Source: Acheta domesticus (Eukaryota > Arthropoda > Insecta > Orthoptera > Gryllidae). From it: 64,000 nt of DNA. The notes beneath the pieces are model-generated. The model searched no databases. It was given only the letters and a program-made list of their open reading frames with translations, and was not told the origin of the DNA. Of the stretch, positions 21,950-35,216 are shown piece after piece (within the stretch, counting starts at the first letter, position 1; each line of letters begins with the position of its first letter). Location of the stretch: assembly GCA_031308135.1 (NCBI GenBank), contig JAHLJT010002630.1, forward strand, positions 101,225,138 to 101,289,137. The letters are read 5' to 3'. A program made the position numbers and the translations under genes.

Positions 21950-24345
21950 CTTTCCTGTATACGTACGTATACACGGAGTGATATACGTAGAATAGGGAAA
22001 GTTATGTAATGCTGCGCGAAAAAAATGGCGAATTTTCGGCGGAAAAAATTAATTGCCGGGCCGTGATAACGAAAAAAAGGATAAAACCAGTTGCTAAATT
22101 AAGAAAAAAATCCCTTAACACATGGTGTAGCCAGAAACCCTATTTTGTGGGTCCTTGATATCGAAAAAACCAATTGAAAGGAAAACGTCCGTCTGTCTGT
22201 CCATCTGTGAACAGTGCTAGCGCCTAAACCGTACGTACAATTTCTTCCAAAATGAATATTTCACGGTCGATCTGATTCAAGTCGAAGCTTTGAGATTTTG
22301 AAAAAGATTCTTCAAAATTTGGGGGTACTTTACATGAAGCCCCCCCGACATTTTCAAAACTTTTCTCAAAAACGGCTCTAAATTCTTTCTTTAAATTTCT
22401 TGTAAGAATAGAGGAAAATACACTTATTAAGATGGCATAGATCCGATTTTCACGGATAAGTATGAATTTTCGAAAATTGTGAAAGTTTGAATTTTTTTTC
22501 GGCGTCTTTCTCCAACTACAAAATTGAAGATAGAGATTTTTCCTTCAAATAAAATGTGCTCTCAAAAGTGAGTTCTTTGTTTAAGGTCTGTTCTGAAAAT
22601 TCACATTGTTCTGAAAATTTTAGTAGTTTTCGCGCAATATTGCGTGTAATATGTGCAATTTTAAAAACAAGATTTTCTCAAAAACAAGATTTTCTCAAAA
22701 ACGGCTCCATATTTTTTCTTTAAACTTTTGATAAGTACAGTGCCTAATATATTTATGAGATGACAAAACGCCATATTGCTTTATTCTTTTGTTTTTTCAA
22801 AAATTGGAAAAATGTGATTTTTTTGACTTGTCTCTCACGTTGTTAATATTTACACTAGCAGCGAATTGTTCACATTATATTTATGAGTACATGTGCTTTA
22901 AATAATGTTAAGTAAAGTTTATCGAAAACACAACCGTTTTCTGTGAAAACTAGTTCAAATTTCCGCATTTTCAGAAACTCTCAAACGCCATATTCTCATA
23001 AATGGCTACAAATTTTTTCTTCAAACTTTTCGAACGGATAGTGCTAATTGCACTCTTTAATATGACGTAAAGTTTATGTTGAGGAATTTTTTTGTTTTTT
23101 TCAAAAATATATATGTAATTTTTTAAAGGATCTCTCACATCTTTAATATTAACATTACCAGCAATTTTTTGTAACAAATACAATATTAACATTATTATAT
23201 TTGTGAGTGTGAGTGCTTCAAATAATTTCAAATGAAGTATATTGAAGACTCAAAAATTGTCTGTGAAAATGAGCTTCAAATTTCGCATTTTAGTAACGCT
23301 AAAACGCAATTTTCTTTAAAACGGCACATACTTTTTAAAAGAAAATTTAAAAGAAAAATCTTCTTATGAGTGCGAAAAAGTAACATTATAAACGAGTTGC
23401 ATATACTATTTTTTTTGTATAACAGTATTATGATTTAAGGAAGCGAAATTAATTTGGATGTTAAGTTGTAATTCGTAGTTGTAGTTGTTCTCGAATTCAT
23501 GTTATGATGTCATGAATGCTACCTAAGCAACTAATATGTTTACAAATGGCAATTAGTTTGAAAGTCACGATTCAAAATAGTGACGTTATTCTGATTTTGT
23601 AGAGCTCCAAGTACATATTAAAGAAGTCAAGAACTTCCAATAATTTGTGCAAGGATTTCCGGAATCAGAGAATATTGTGAGTTCTGTGAGTTTTTCGTTT
23701 ATTTTATTCAATAATTAATTATATTTATTTTGTTTGTTTCTTTCGTGCATTTTCTGGAATTATATGTAGGCTGTTGCATGTAAGTTTTTCTATAACAGTC
23801 ATTAATAATTTTAAAGTTCATTATAAATATTTCAACAGCTGGATTTCATTGTAATATTTTCAATTTTATTTCTTCAAGTAATTTTAATAAGAAAGATGAC
23901 ATTGTTTGCAGGTGGAAAAGTTTTCTCACACGGTTCAAATGCACATTTCCAGCCATTTGTAAACACTATTGAATTTGTGAGTATAAGTGCTTTGAATGAC
24001 TTCAAATGAAGTTTTTCGAAAACTTTTCTGTAAAAAAGAGCTTCAAATTTCGCATTTACAGTAGCGCTTAAACGCCATTTCCTTGAAACGGCTCCAAATT
24101 TTTGAACAAAAATTGCCATTTAGGGCAAGGTTTAATTGTTTTTTTTATATTCTTAAAATAATAGTTTTGTTCTACTATTGGAAAACCGAAAACTTAAGAA
24201 AATGTCAAAAAATGTAGTTTGGGCAGCATAGATGGCAGCTGTTAAGAGTATTGGCAAGTCCGAAAAGCTAGCCGAGACCAAACGCAACGGAAAACTAGAA
24301 CGGGAAAGTCTGTGCCATTCTGTAGCACCACTCGTTTTTATTTCT
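21950..24345 (+). repeat. Element 'X', longest copy (about 2.4 kb, non-coding)
   Basis: It begins at CACGGAGTGATATACGTAG and ends at GTGCCATTCTGTAGCACCAC. The interior is a series of diverged AT-rich subunits of about 310-330 bp. Each has CAAAAACGGCTCCAAATTTT, then ATAGTGCTAA, ATGACGTAAAGTTTA, GATCTCTCAC and GAGTGTAAGTGCTTCAAATA. No open frame of note and no terminal inverted repeats were seen. Other copies: 4455-5165 (reverse), 9000-9600, 35217-36800, 46715-48003 and 55090-56395. Confidence 0.8.
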
Positions 24346-24467
24346 GTTTATTTTCTAGTTTTTTTGTATCAATACGTGTATTCTTAAGTGGCTCCTCGAT
24401 CATTCCGACAAATATTGTGATATAAATTGCGTTTCTCTTATGTTAAACGGTTTCCAAAAACCTTTGT

Positions 24468-24537
24468 AGCTTCCGAGTTAAAGTAGTAGTTAAACGGTTT
24501 CCAAGAACCGTTTAACTACTACTTTAACTCGGAAGCT
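24468..24537. repeat. Perfect 32-bp-arm hairpin
   Basis: Arm 24468-24499 and arm 24506-24537 are exact reverse complements (AGCTTCCGAGTTAAAGTAGT...) around a 6-nt loop. The neighbouring GTTAAACGGTTTCCAA at 24442-24457 repeats the inner end of the arm. It lies about 100 bp from the donor side of the exon at 24642. Confidence 0.95.
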
Positions 24538-24641
24538 GAATGATAATACATTCTGTTTCTGAAAAACTATATATTTCTTGGAGATACGTCACTTTGGAAA
24601 TAAACATTTCAACTTTAGCACATCCTTAGCATCAAACTTAC

Positions 24642-24734
24642 CGTGAGCAAGATGTTTCAACATTTTGTTCGCTGAGTTGGTGAAACATTCATCGATTTTT
24701 GGATCTTTTGCACTACATATTTTCACATCAGGAG
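24642..24734 (-). CDS. takeout/JHBP-like gene, N-terminal exon
   Basis: The acceptor is TTTACAG at 24735-24741 on the minus strand and the donor CACG|GTAAGT at 24642/24641. The 93-nt exon runs phase 1 to phase 1. It reads PDVKICSAKDPKIDECF and continues to KHLAH. The pattern C-x9-C with K/R-x-D-P-x-x-x-E-C is the disulphide-bonded N-terminal signature of takeout/JHBP proteins (usually C-x-R-x-D-P-N-x-x-E-C). The exon after it (G-I-P-E-L-type) and the signal-peptide exon before it were not found. It may belong to the same gene as the exons at 13.4, 8.8 and 3.9 kb or to a neighbouring paralogue. Confidence 0.7.
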
Positions 24735-25605
24735 CTGTAAATAATTGTGAAAATCCACATTAACAATCACATTTAGACGTTTAAATTTCAATAGAACTGA
24801 TTGTATTGAAATTTTTACCAGGTCTCTTAAGATTCGTTGGTAACGAGATTTTGAAACGCAATAAACTCGTATCGAAAACAATGAAATATGAATTCAAGAA
24901 GAGACATTTCTTAACTTATATCTCATATTTTGTCTGATCAAAATCTATCCAGATATATTGACTTCTAGAACATTGACGACATCTCGAAATTAAAACTGAC
25001 ACGAATTTCAGAAATCAAGTCTTAAATGATTATTTCCATTGTCATTTAGAACGGTTCCTCTGATGTCCTCGAAGTCTTCGTAGAAATGCTCATTAAAATG
25101 AGTTTAATGATACCATAAATAAAAAAGTTGCGAGGTCATCAGTAACGATCTTGAACTCACTCGTATTTTTGAACTTGAGAAGGGCTTCAATACTCGGTAC
25201 CGTTTCCAACATAAACTTAGAATCTGAGCCGGGTAAGACAATTGTTCTCATTTACCGAAATTCACAAGCAGTGAGTCACAAGTAGCGCATCGAACCATGT
25301 TTCCACGAGTAGGAATGAATACTCATTTGCTATGGATGGCATATCCAAAACGTTATAATATAAAATGAACTGATTTCAAACCCCTCGAGAGACAGAAATG
25401 TCGAACGAGAATAAATAAATTTAAAAAAAACAAAACAATTATCATTCTACCCCTTATCAACGAGTTTTAAAAGGGAGACAGAACATCTAACTACACTCAG
25501 AAAAAAATATTAACAAACATATTTTGTTCATCGTTATTGTTATCGTTATATGTTTTGTTATTCGTATTACGAATAACGAGACAGCAAACATCTTGTTCCT
25601 AAATA
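24735..25605. other. No supportable gene; repeat at the 3' side
   Basis: A minus-strand stretch at about 25145-25207 reads open between an AG and a GTGAGT, but matches no family I know. From about 25440 the sequence matches positions 35-160 (CTACACTCAGAAAAAAATAT and flanks). Confidence 0.4.
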
Positions 25606-25788
25606 CAGTAAACCCTCGTTAGCACGAACTCGCTTAACACGAATTTCGCCGTAACACGAACAAAATGTTGGTCCCGGCAAGGGATTACCGTAATAGGGAC
25701 ATTTATAATACTCGATTAATACGAATTTTTATAACACGAACTCCGATTATTTCGCTCCCTTAGAATTCGTGTTAATGAGGGTTTACTG
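25606..25788. mobile_element. pogo/Tc1-type MITE, copy 2
   Basis: Same ends as 4238-4401 (CAGTAAACCCTCGTTAGCAC), flanked by TA on both sides, 183 bp. Confidence 0.85.
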
Positions 25789-25829
25789 TATTTTTACTGT
25801 ATTGTATTGTACCTATATGATTACTTTTC

Positions 25830-26425
25830 AGTTTATTTTGTGCTGATGAGCTTTAATTTCTATTTCTGTACCACTATTAAAACCATATCAGACATTTCGA
25901 ACAGTTCAAATGATGTACCTAAACGTACGCATTCAGACATTCACAAAAACAATTTCTGAGCACACGAAAATTTTGAAATAAAAAATTTCGTATAAATTAA
26001 ACCAGATATGCAGTAGTAGGTACTGCAAGCAACACATATATTACCGGAATTGGAGTGGAATTGTTTTAACAAATACAAAATACCATCAGCGTCTTCAACA
26101 CTACACATGCAGTATACAGCACATCCATTGAAATTCCGTACTTACGAAGGTATGAAGTATTAGAACTACCATCACACGATACATCGAGCCCCCACCACAG
26201 GAGTAGAACCATGCAATGACAGAAAACTTGGCCATATTTGCGGAGCATCTTGTCTCGTTGGAGCAGAACCTGCATCTGGTGTTCTGCCTCCTGCTTATAT
26301 ACTCCACGAAGATCAAGAACCTTTCGGAAGAGATGCACCGGTTTCAGAACTGGTTTCGATGAACTTTTTCCATCACGCCCGCAACATGCCAAAGAACAAG
26401 GTCAGTGACTGCACTTTTTTTACAG
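25830..26425. repeat. Dispersed cassette, copy 2
   Basis: The counterpart of 770-1415. On the plus strand an open stretch reads AENLAIFAEHLVSLEQNLHL and onward to an FQNWFR-stop. The AAG|GTCAGT possible donor at 26400/26401 is conserved with copy 1. The minus-strand 108-codon frame over the same DNA is probably a shadow. Confidence 0.55.
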
Positions 26426-26639
26426 AAATAGGATCACTCGTATGTGTGTCACAGTTAAAGCTAGCACCAAAACAATATACCTTATTACGAATAGGGAAAG
26501 TTATGTAATGTACGGGAAAGTAACAAAGAGCTATTCACTCCTATACTCGTTCACCCCTTTGTAAATTAAATTTCGAAAAAATTCGACTATTAGTCGCAAC
26601 GTTTAGTACAAGAGAGGGATATGATGAGACACTCAGATT

Positions 26640-27128
26640 TGTTGATTATTATTTTGTTTTGTCATTAGTCCAGTAAGTGTAATGCTTTTTTGTCACAGCA
26701 GGTGACGGTGGCCCCGGCGGGTTCCGGCGCCGGCCTAGACGTAGTCTTGTGAGGTTTTCCCCGACCAGGTATCTCCCATCAGCGTATCCCCAGCCTGAAC
26801 AAGTTCTACGCTTCCGACTGGCTTCCCGACACGTGGTAGTGCATGTAAGTATGTGTTTGTATGTAAGGAGTGAGGCCAGTACAAATAAGAGGAAGGAAAG
26901 ATCGCGCGCGGTCCGTGGCCCGTTTGTAAGGGTACTGCGCCGGCATTCGCCTGGTGTTGATCGGAGAACCACGGAAAACTACCGATCAGAGCAGCCGGCC
27001 GCTAGGATTCTCCTCCAGGCAACGACTGAATTCGACCTAGTTGACAAGCTAGAGTCGAAAATCCTGCCGCCGTCGGAACTCGAACCTAGCTCCTTCCGGT
27101 CACAGGCACTGCAGTGAAATCAGTTGAT
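26640..27128 (-). mobile_element. tRNA-type SINE, family S, head truncated by a NUMT
   Basis: It matches 33880-34395 along its length (GCGGCCGGCTGCTCTGATCG, ACGGACCGCGCGCGATCTTT). In the other copy the tRNA-like head continues past TCAGTTGAT. Here it stops at that word and cox1-like DNA begins. Confidence 0.8.
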
Positions 27129-28760
<1,632 letters not shown>

Positions 28761-29455
28761 CATCCCGCCCTCCAGATACTTTTCTTTCACATGTGCATCA
28801 CCCTTTTGATAAAGAGTTGTCCACGGAGATACTGCGGGTGACTCTCGTTTTGGCTGTAATTAACATTAAAACTAACAAAATACAATAAATGTACCTTAGA
28901 AAGAACACTTCAAATTTCGTAGCCTCCAGGACTGTTCATATCCAGAACGATTTCTTTCTACACAAGGAATGTAGAATTAAATTTTTCAGTGGATGATTTC
29001 TTGCACTGACTTCTGTTATTGACTATACAGTACATTAAACGTAAAACAGTACATTAGCTCTCCATGTACCGTTTTACGTCACAGCTTGGCTATAAAATTG
29101 AAACATACGAGAAAAAAAAGGTAGGCTTCAAAAAGAAGTACAAAATTAAATTTTGATAAATTTTTTCTGGAGACAAATTGTGCTTTGATTTTTTCTATCA
29201 TCTTTTTCTTCTTCTTCTCCTTCTTCTTCTTTTATATGTCTTATTGTGTTATCTCACGGTTCAGTCTTTTGTTCTGTCTTATATTTCTTCTCTAATTTGT
29301 CTTTCTTATTCTCATTATTTCCTCCTCTTACTTCTTTCCTTTTTCTTTCTCTAGATTATTGTCTCCATTTTTCTTCACCTCCTCCTCATTCCTCTTTTTT
29401 TTCTCATCGGCGTCCTAGCTAATATTAATGTGGCGTCACGATTCCAGGGGTTACC
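28761..29455. other. Non-coding; pyrimidine-rich tract and short hairpin
   Basis: It contains a hairpin at about 29039-29082 (ACGTAAAACAGTACAT paired with ATGTACCGTTTTACGT, one mismatch) and a CTT/TTC-rich tract at 29190-29405. No gene seen. Confidence 0.5.
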
Positions 29456-30180
29456 GCAACACGAGCGTAAACGTGTAACAGGTTGCTTAATAAAACAATT
29501 GGCAGCGCATTACAACGCTCGGCTACCTTCGCGTGTTAACCGGTCTTTTTTTATTTATTTAGTATTCTGCTTGTTCGGCATTACTGCCTTCCAAGGAAGT
29601 GTATTATAATGGATACATAAGAACTTTTAGAGTCCGTCACTCATTGCGTAACTGCCTAACGATATTAATGTATTTGTTGCTTTTGTTATCTTTTGTTTGA
29701 AAATAGCAAATATAGTAATGAAATTTATTATTTCTTTAAAATAATCTAAATCTTTCTTAATTACGGAAGTTTAAATATGTCTCTAGGGAAACGAGATTTA
29801 ATTCTGTTTGGTGCATTATAAGATTGGCCTAAATTCAAAAGTGAAGAACAAGGAGCTTCAGGAAGAATTTTTTAAAATTTTGAATTTTGTTTTTCTAAAT
29901 GTTTTCTAATTGGTTCTAATTTGAATTCTCTGTGTAAAAGCACGAGCATAAACGCGAAACAGGTGGCTTAATAAAACAATTGGCAGCGCATTACGACGCT
30001 CGCGTGTTAACCGGTCTTGCATGACGCGACTAGGTGCAGCCGTGAGAAGCGGTCCGCCGCGTGGCAGCTTGCCTCTGTGGCCGACGAGATCTGAACTCGG
30101 GACTCGCGTCCAGGTTGACCTAACGGTGTCCCGTCTCCTGCCACGGCCATCGGCCCCGCCAGCCACGTTTCACCTCTGAT
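29456..30180 (-). repeat. Two copies of a SINE-like unit
   Basis: 29460-29552 and 29941-30020 share GGCTTAATAAAACAATTGGC (TGCTTAAT... in the first copy) and GTGTTAACCGGTCTT. The second is followed by a GC-rich, possibly tRNA-like head (to about 30170) on the minus strand with GAGTTCAGATCTCG as a weak B box. Confidence 0.5.
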
Positions 30181-30589
30181 CGGGAGTTCACTTTGGAACG
30201 GCTTTCGAAATTTAGATTCGAGTAGGATACTGTAGAGTAATCCCTCAACATTCGCGAGAGATAGGTTTCTCAAAAAAGCAATGCGAATGTCAAATCCGCG
30301 AATGTTGAGTCTGTCTTTTAAATGAAGACAGTCCTTCATTAAATATAGTCCTCCACTTCATTGAGGTCATTATAATGAGATTTGCACTCCTGAATGGCTT
30401 TTCTGTTCATGTGGCCAAACCCCTTACCTCCAATTTGACCCAACGGAACTGAATTATTTTACAATTCTATTACTCTGTTAATGTGAATTGACATTCCAAC
30501 TTTAACATTTTTGCAGAACGTGATACTTTGATCTCCGGTGACTGCCGAGTTCGTTTCCGAAATGGCGCTGATAAAGGAATTGAAATGAA

Positions 30590-30720
30590 ATGAAAGAACG
30601 CGTAGCGTAGCGGTGTCGGCGAGCTGCGGGATACGAGGATCGAACCCCGACCTTGGAGATGGATATGAAGAACATGAGGAACATGAGGGTTCTTTCATGA
30701 AGAACATGAGGGTTCAGGGC
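30590..30720 (+). mobile_element. Possible tRNA-like SINE head
   Basis: TAGCGTAGCGG matches the A-box consensus, and GAGGATCGAACCCC lies about 40 bp downstream as a B box. The body is short and ends in GAACATGAGG duplications. Fragmentary. Confidence 0.45.
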
Positions 30721-31037
30721 AGGAATTTATAGCTAATTTACCTTTGAAAATATATTTTATTATATAGGAGCGAATATTTTGTCAACAAAACTCGAAAAAA
30801 ACCTCTCTTTTCTGTATTCAAAATTCGACTAGAATATGGTTTAGGATAGAGACCACAGAATTATGAAAACGTGCGCAAAATTCACTTCTCCCCATAGCTC
30901 GTCACACACAGTTTTAAACTGTTTTTGACGTAAATAAATAAAATAAATAAATAGATGTTTGAGTTACTACGGAGTCTTAGCGCCACGCGTAAGGTGGCAT
31001 GCACTAACAGTCACGTGACGGACCTTGAAGTCATAAC

Positions 31038-33545
31038 CAGGGGCGGTTCTTTATAAGGTTCACAGGTTCACGCAACACCCAAAAATTGAGAGAAAATAGA
31101 ATATACACTTCGTTATTACAATATAATTAATAGTATGACTTTTTTCTGCTTCTTTGTATAATGTTCATACCAGTATTACATTGACAAACCGATATGTCTA
31201 CATGGCTGTTCACGATCTCCAAACAACACCTTGCTCAGACTTCGTTTCATAGGGACCACTGGGTACCACGTGACTTCGCTTCTGTGTTATCATAGGGCGC
31301 TTCAATCGTATCATGTTCACACTTACGCCGTGAACTCTGCTTGGCGCAGCACTCGGGCAATCACGTCATCCAACTCGAGACGAAGTCTCCTGCTCGCTGT
31401 CAGTAAAACAGTGTCCTCGATACGTTACTCCGAAACGTTGCTTCTGATGTGGATGGTGAGGGCCGTCTTAAAATCAGTGTAAAAATTTGTTTTACATCTT
31501 GGGTTCAAATAATATTTAAGTTATGGTGCCTATGCATTCTAGTATTCAATTATTTCTCTAAAATGATTAAAGTTGTTAATCTTTTGGAAAAAGTTTAGCT
31601 ACGATGATATTCTTGAAATCACGAATGAAATGATCACTTGGTCCGGATCAGCCTGTTCTGAAAATTGAAACAACTGTGAAATCAGCAAAACGAGAGTTGC
31701 GTCGACGATTCGGCCCTAATATGTATTCGACATATAAGCTGAACGATAATTTTCAACAATGAAGCGGATAAAAACTTCTTAGAAATATAATTATATATTA
31801 TTATATTTATATATTAGAAATATAACCCGAGCGATTGTGCGCCCTAACAATGCTGTCAATAGAGAAGCAACTTATCCGCGAAACCTATAACTTCAATTAA
31901 TTAGTGATGGAGAAATTTGTGTATTGGCAATTGGATTTTCAATTCAAGTAAACAAGGTAAGTTTGTAATTTCCACATTTCTAGGTAGATTGATCAAATTA
32001 ATGATAATGTTTCGTTCTTATTTTTGCTTAATGAAACTTGAGGCTTCGTATAGAAGCGTAAGGATCAAAATTAATGGCTGATTTTAAGGACAGGGTTCGG
32101 CTCACTAAAACAACGGCGCACGGTTCACTTGCGCATGGTTCACTCGCGCGGATCACGAGAACGGATCACTCAGGGAGCACTGCTTGCATCGTGCATTGTG
32201 CGGTGTGGTGCGAATGTGTAATGGGGAATTACAATGGTTAAATGCATAAAATGCGTTGCATGCATAATGTTAAATGCATAAAATGCGTTGGTAATTATGC
32301 GTTGGACAGACTCAAGGATGTTTTATGTTAACGCGAGGGCCGAAGGCCCGAGCCTCGTCCTCAACTTGGACACGGGTAGCGTAGCGTCACGATTCCACAC
32401 GAAAAGTGCGTTGGCCACGTGGCCGTGTGCACACTGTGGCGGCGCCGCGAATGACTCGTTCGGAACCGAATCGTGCGCGTCAATAGGAGCCGAACCCTGT
32501 TCTTAAAATCTACCAAATTAATATATAGCAATAAGCGAGAAATTAAGCTTTATTTTGAAGATTAGTTATTAATGTTATAAATAGTATTAATTTTTTTCAC
32601 AAGCTGGTCAGGTCACTGCTATAGCAAAGTAGACAGCGTGCTCCTTGACCGCAGAAAAGCAGTCGGCCAACGTCCACATATCAGTCGTTGTGTGTATTGA
32701 AAGCACGCGGACGTGCTGCGTGGACCGACTTGTCGCCGGCGACGGATGTTGCGCTGACTTCAGCTCGATTTCGGAGCGGCTGCGCGGCCACACTCTCACG
32801 GCGCGTTGTCACACGTGGGGGGCGCGTCCGAGAAAAGTTTATAACCAGTTTCTTGGAATGGAAACGATAATTTTTCATGTCATTCCTTCTTTATAGTAGT
32901 TTTTAGTTTTTACATTCGTTTAAAATTATTCGTCAAAAATCCAAATATTTTAAAATATATTTGAAATTTAAGGTGAAATGTTCTTAAACAATTTAAATAG
33001 TAATGGTGTCTGTTAATAAGTGTGTCCATTAATCGGGAAATATTGGGAAGACCCACCTCACGACCATTGCGTATTGTAACAAATTTGCTTCTTCTACTGA
33101 ATATCAAATCTCTTCGTAACAGTTCACATTGTTAATAAACCGTAATATAATACTCACAATACAGTGGGATTTCATCACTACTGACAGAATCTTCTACACG
33201 CAAAACCATCGGTAGTTTCCATAATACGTATTAGCCGCGCAACTTTTCTTGACTGATCTTGGCGGTAGCTGCACCTAAATAACTTAAATCATTGTCAGGT
33301 TACACTACACTCAGCAATTTTATTTTTTTACTTTAGTGAACGACTATAACTTCGCAGAACATATGGTTACAACTATCACTCATTCAAAAACCAACAGAAC
33401 TTTCTACCTCACAAAAAGTCGACCACATCCATCATATTATCAACAACGCCCCCTAGCAACCACCTGCCATTGTTTTCTCTTTTCTTGAATAATTGGTATA
33501 TCACAGTATGCAACACCCTTAAATTTAACTCACCCACCGCCACTG
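31038..33545. mobile_element. 2.5-kb hAT-type element with perfect 8-bp duplication
   Basis: The left terminus CAGGGGCGGT and right terminus ACCGCCACTG are flanked by identical GTCATAAC (31030-31037 and 33546-33553). The interior has no recognisable transposase; its open frames are short and unconvincing. A second inverted-repeat element is nested at about 32075-32518. Confidence 0.85.
32075..32518. mobile_element. Nested inverted-repeat element
   Basis: GATTTTAAGGACAGGGTTCG at the left and CGAACCCTGTTCTTAAAATC at the right pair over about 24 bp with one mismatch. The interior is GC-richer, with repeated CGGTTCACT/GGATCACT words. Non-coding. Confidence 0.6.
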
Positions 33546-33553
33546 GTCATAAC

Positions 33554-33879
33554 GTCTTAACTTAGGCTTAAAGTACGACCTTGTAGTGCGCGCCTGTAGG
33601 AGTCTCTACGATCACCTTACAAGCGGCAAAATGGCCGCATAAAAACGGGAAAGGTTGCATTTTTTCAACTCCGATAAATTGATTCTCGTATGTGAGGCAG
33701 TTACAATTTATCCCTTCCCAACTCCACAACGCCGGCAATAATTAACGGGAAATATTGGAGAGGTGACAGGAAAGAAATTCACGAAAAAGAAGTTGCAAAC
33801 ATATCTCCGGGTTATGTTATGTCTTATGTTCATAACGAATACTTCCTACGTTCTCAAGAAAAGCCGATTCAAAATTTCA
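33554..33879. other. No feature recognised
   Basis: A short interval between the hAT element and SINE family S. The long plus frame starting at 33763 runs into the SINE. Confidence 0.4.
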
Positions 33880-34395
33880 GACCGCATACTCATCGCAGAG
33901 GGCGAGATCTTCCCCCGCTGGATGGCGAGATCCGACGCCGACCTACCGTCGACTAGCGAGATTTCCCATCAACCAGGTATCTCCCACCAGCGGGGCACCG
34001 CCCCAGCCGGGACAAGCTCGAAGCTCTCGCCCGGTCTCCCGGCATGTGTGGTAGTGTAGTGCGTGTTAGTGTAAGTGTGTAAGGAGTGTAAGTAGTGTAA
34101 GGAGTGAGGATAGGACTAGGAAGAGGAAGGAAAGATCGCGCGCGGTCTGTGGCCCGTTTGTTAGGGTACTGCTCCGGCATTTGCCTGGTGTTGATCCAAT
34201 TAACTACGGAAAACTACCGATCAGAGCAGCCGGCCGCTGGAATTCTCCTCCAGACAGCGACTTAATTCTACCTAGCTGACAAGCTAGTGTCGAAAATCCT
34301 GCCGCGGTCGGGACTCGCACTTAGAACCTCCCGATCAGAGGGGCTGCAGTGACATCAGTTGATGCACTGAGCCACCTCCCCCGGTGATTGTGAAT
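33880..34395 (-). mobile_element. tRNA-type SINE, family S, longest copy
   Basis: The minus-strand head has TGGCTCAGTGC (A box) and AGTGCGAGTCCC (B box) near 34310-34380. A body of about 400 bp is shared with 26640-27128, and the 3' module CAGGTATCTCCCACCAG also appears near 60.7 and 61.55 kb. A short related piece lies at about 34640-34715. Confidence 0.85.
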
Positions 34396-34737
34396 GGAGG
34401 CTAGAGTCAAGGGGTTCTAAACGTAAAGAGGCAGTGGTATGAAGTAGGGGCAGTGAGTGTCAGGTGATAACCGAATGGTCAAGTTGACGTAAAATGCCTG
34501 ATGATGACGATGACGCATGTTATTGGAGGCCATCAGAGCCCCCACTTGGCCGCTACCAAACCTCTGACCTGCAAAGAGACGAGTGCTAGTGTAGTGTGTA
34601 TGTAAATGAGAAAAAGACAAAGACGAGAAAGAAACGATTGAGCGTTGTCATATGCGCGGTTTGTTAGGGTACTGTTCCAGCATTCGCCTGGAGTTGATCG
34701 AAAAAAAACACGGAAAAGGAGGCCGCTATACTTCGTT

Positions 34738-34935
34738 TTTTCTATGTGGCCGATGACATAATGTCATTCTTACACCTCCCGCCTTATAAAATGAATATTT
34801 TTAACAGTGGTAAGCACATTTCTGAAGCCACGTGCCCCGTCGAAAAGACGTTCGCGAATGAATTAAAAATATTCATTTTATAACGCAGGGTGTCTAATAA
34901 TGTTATAAAGTAATCGGCCACGTTAGAAAAAAAAC
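34738..34935. mobile_element. MITE with about 65-bp inverted repeats
   Basis: The arms share GTGGCCGAT...ACA.AATGT and TTATAAAATGAATATTTTTAA in inverse. The right arm has small indels. The spacer is about 60 bp. Confidence 0.7.
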
Positions 34936-35216
34936 AAGTAAAGAATTCCTTTCAAACAGCGGCTGCGTTCGAACTACTTATCAAACTAGAATTTATTTTC
35001 ACAAGAAATTTTTGATATTTGTTTTTTATTTCCAAGATTGCAACTTGAACCAAAGTATAAAATATTACCAAATTATAAATTAAATTGTTCTTGTGGTTGG
35101 TTGGCTAAAGGGTTGGATTATTTGGGTCTCCTGCACTTTTTACCAAGAATAATTGCATTTTCAGTTTGTACAAATTGGTGCCCACATGGGGTTTCGGTAT
35201 TGGTAAATTTCCATTT

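Noticed and set aside
25145..25207. Possible extra exon of the takeout-like gene
   Set aside because: Open between an AG and GTGAGT on the minus strand, but it has no family motif, no signal peptide and lies where only exon 1 should be.
26066..26392. 108-codon minus-strand ORF
   Set aside because: It overlaps a dispersed repeat whose better-preserved frame is on the plus strand. No domain.
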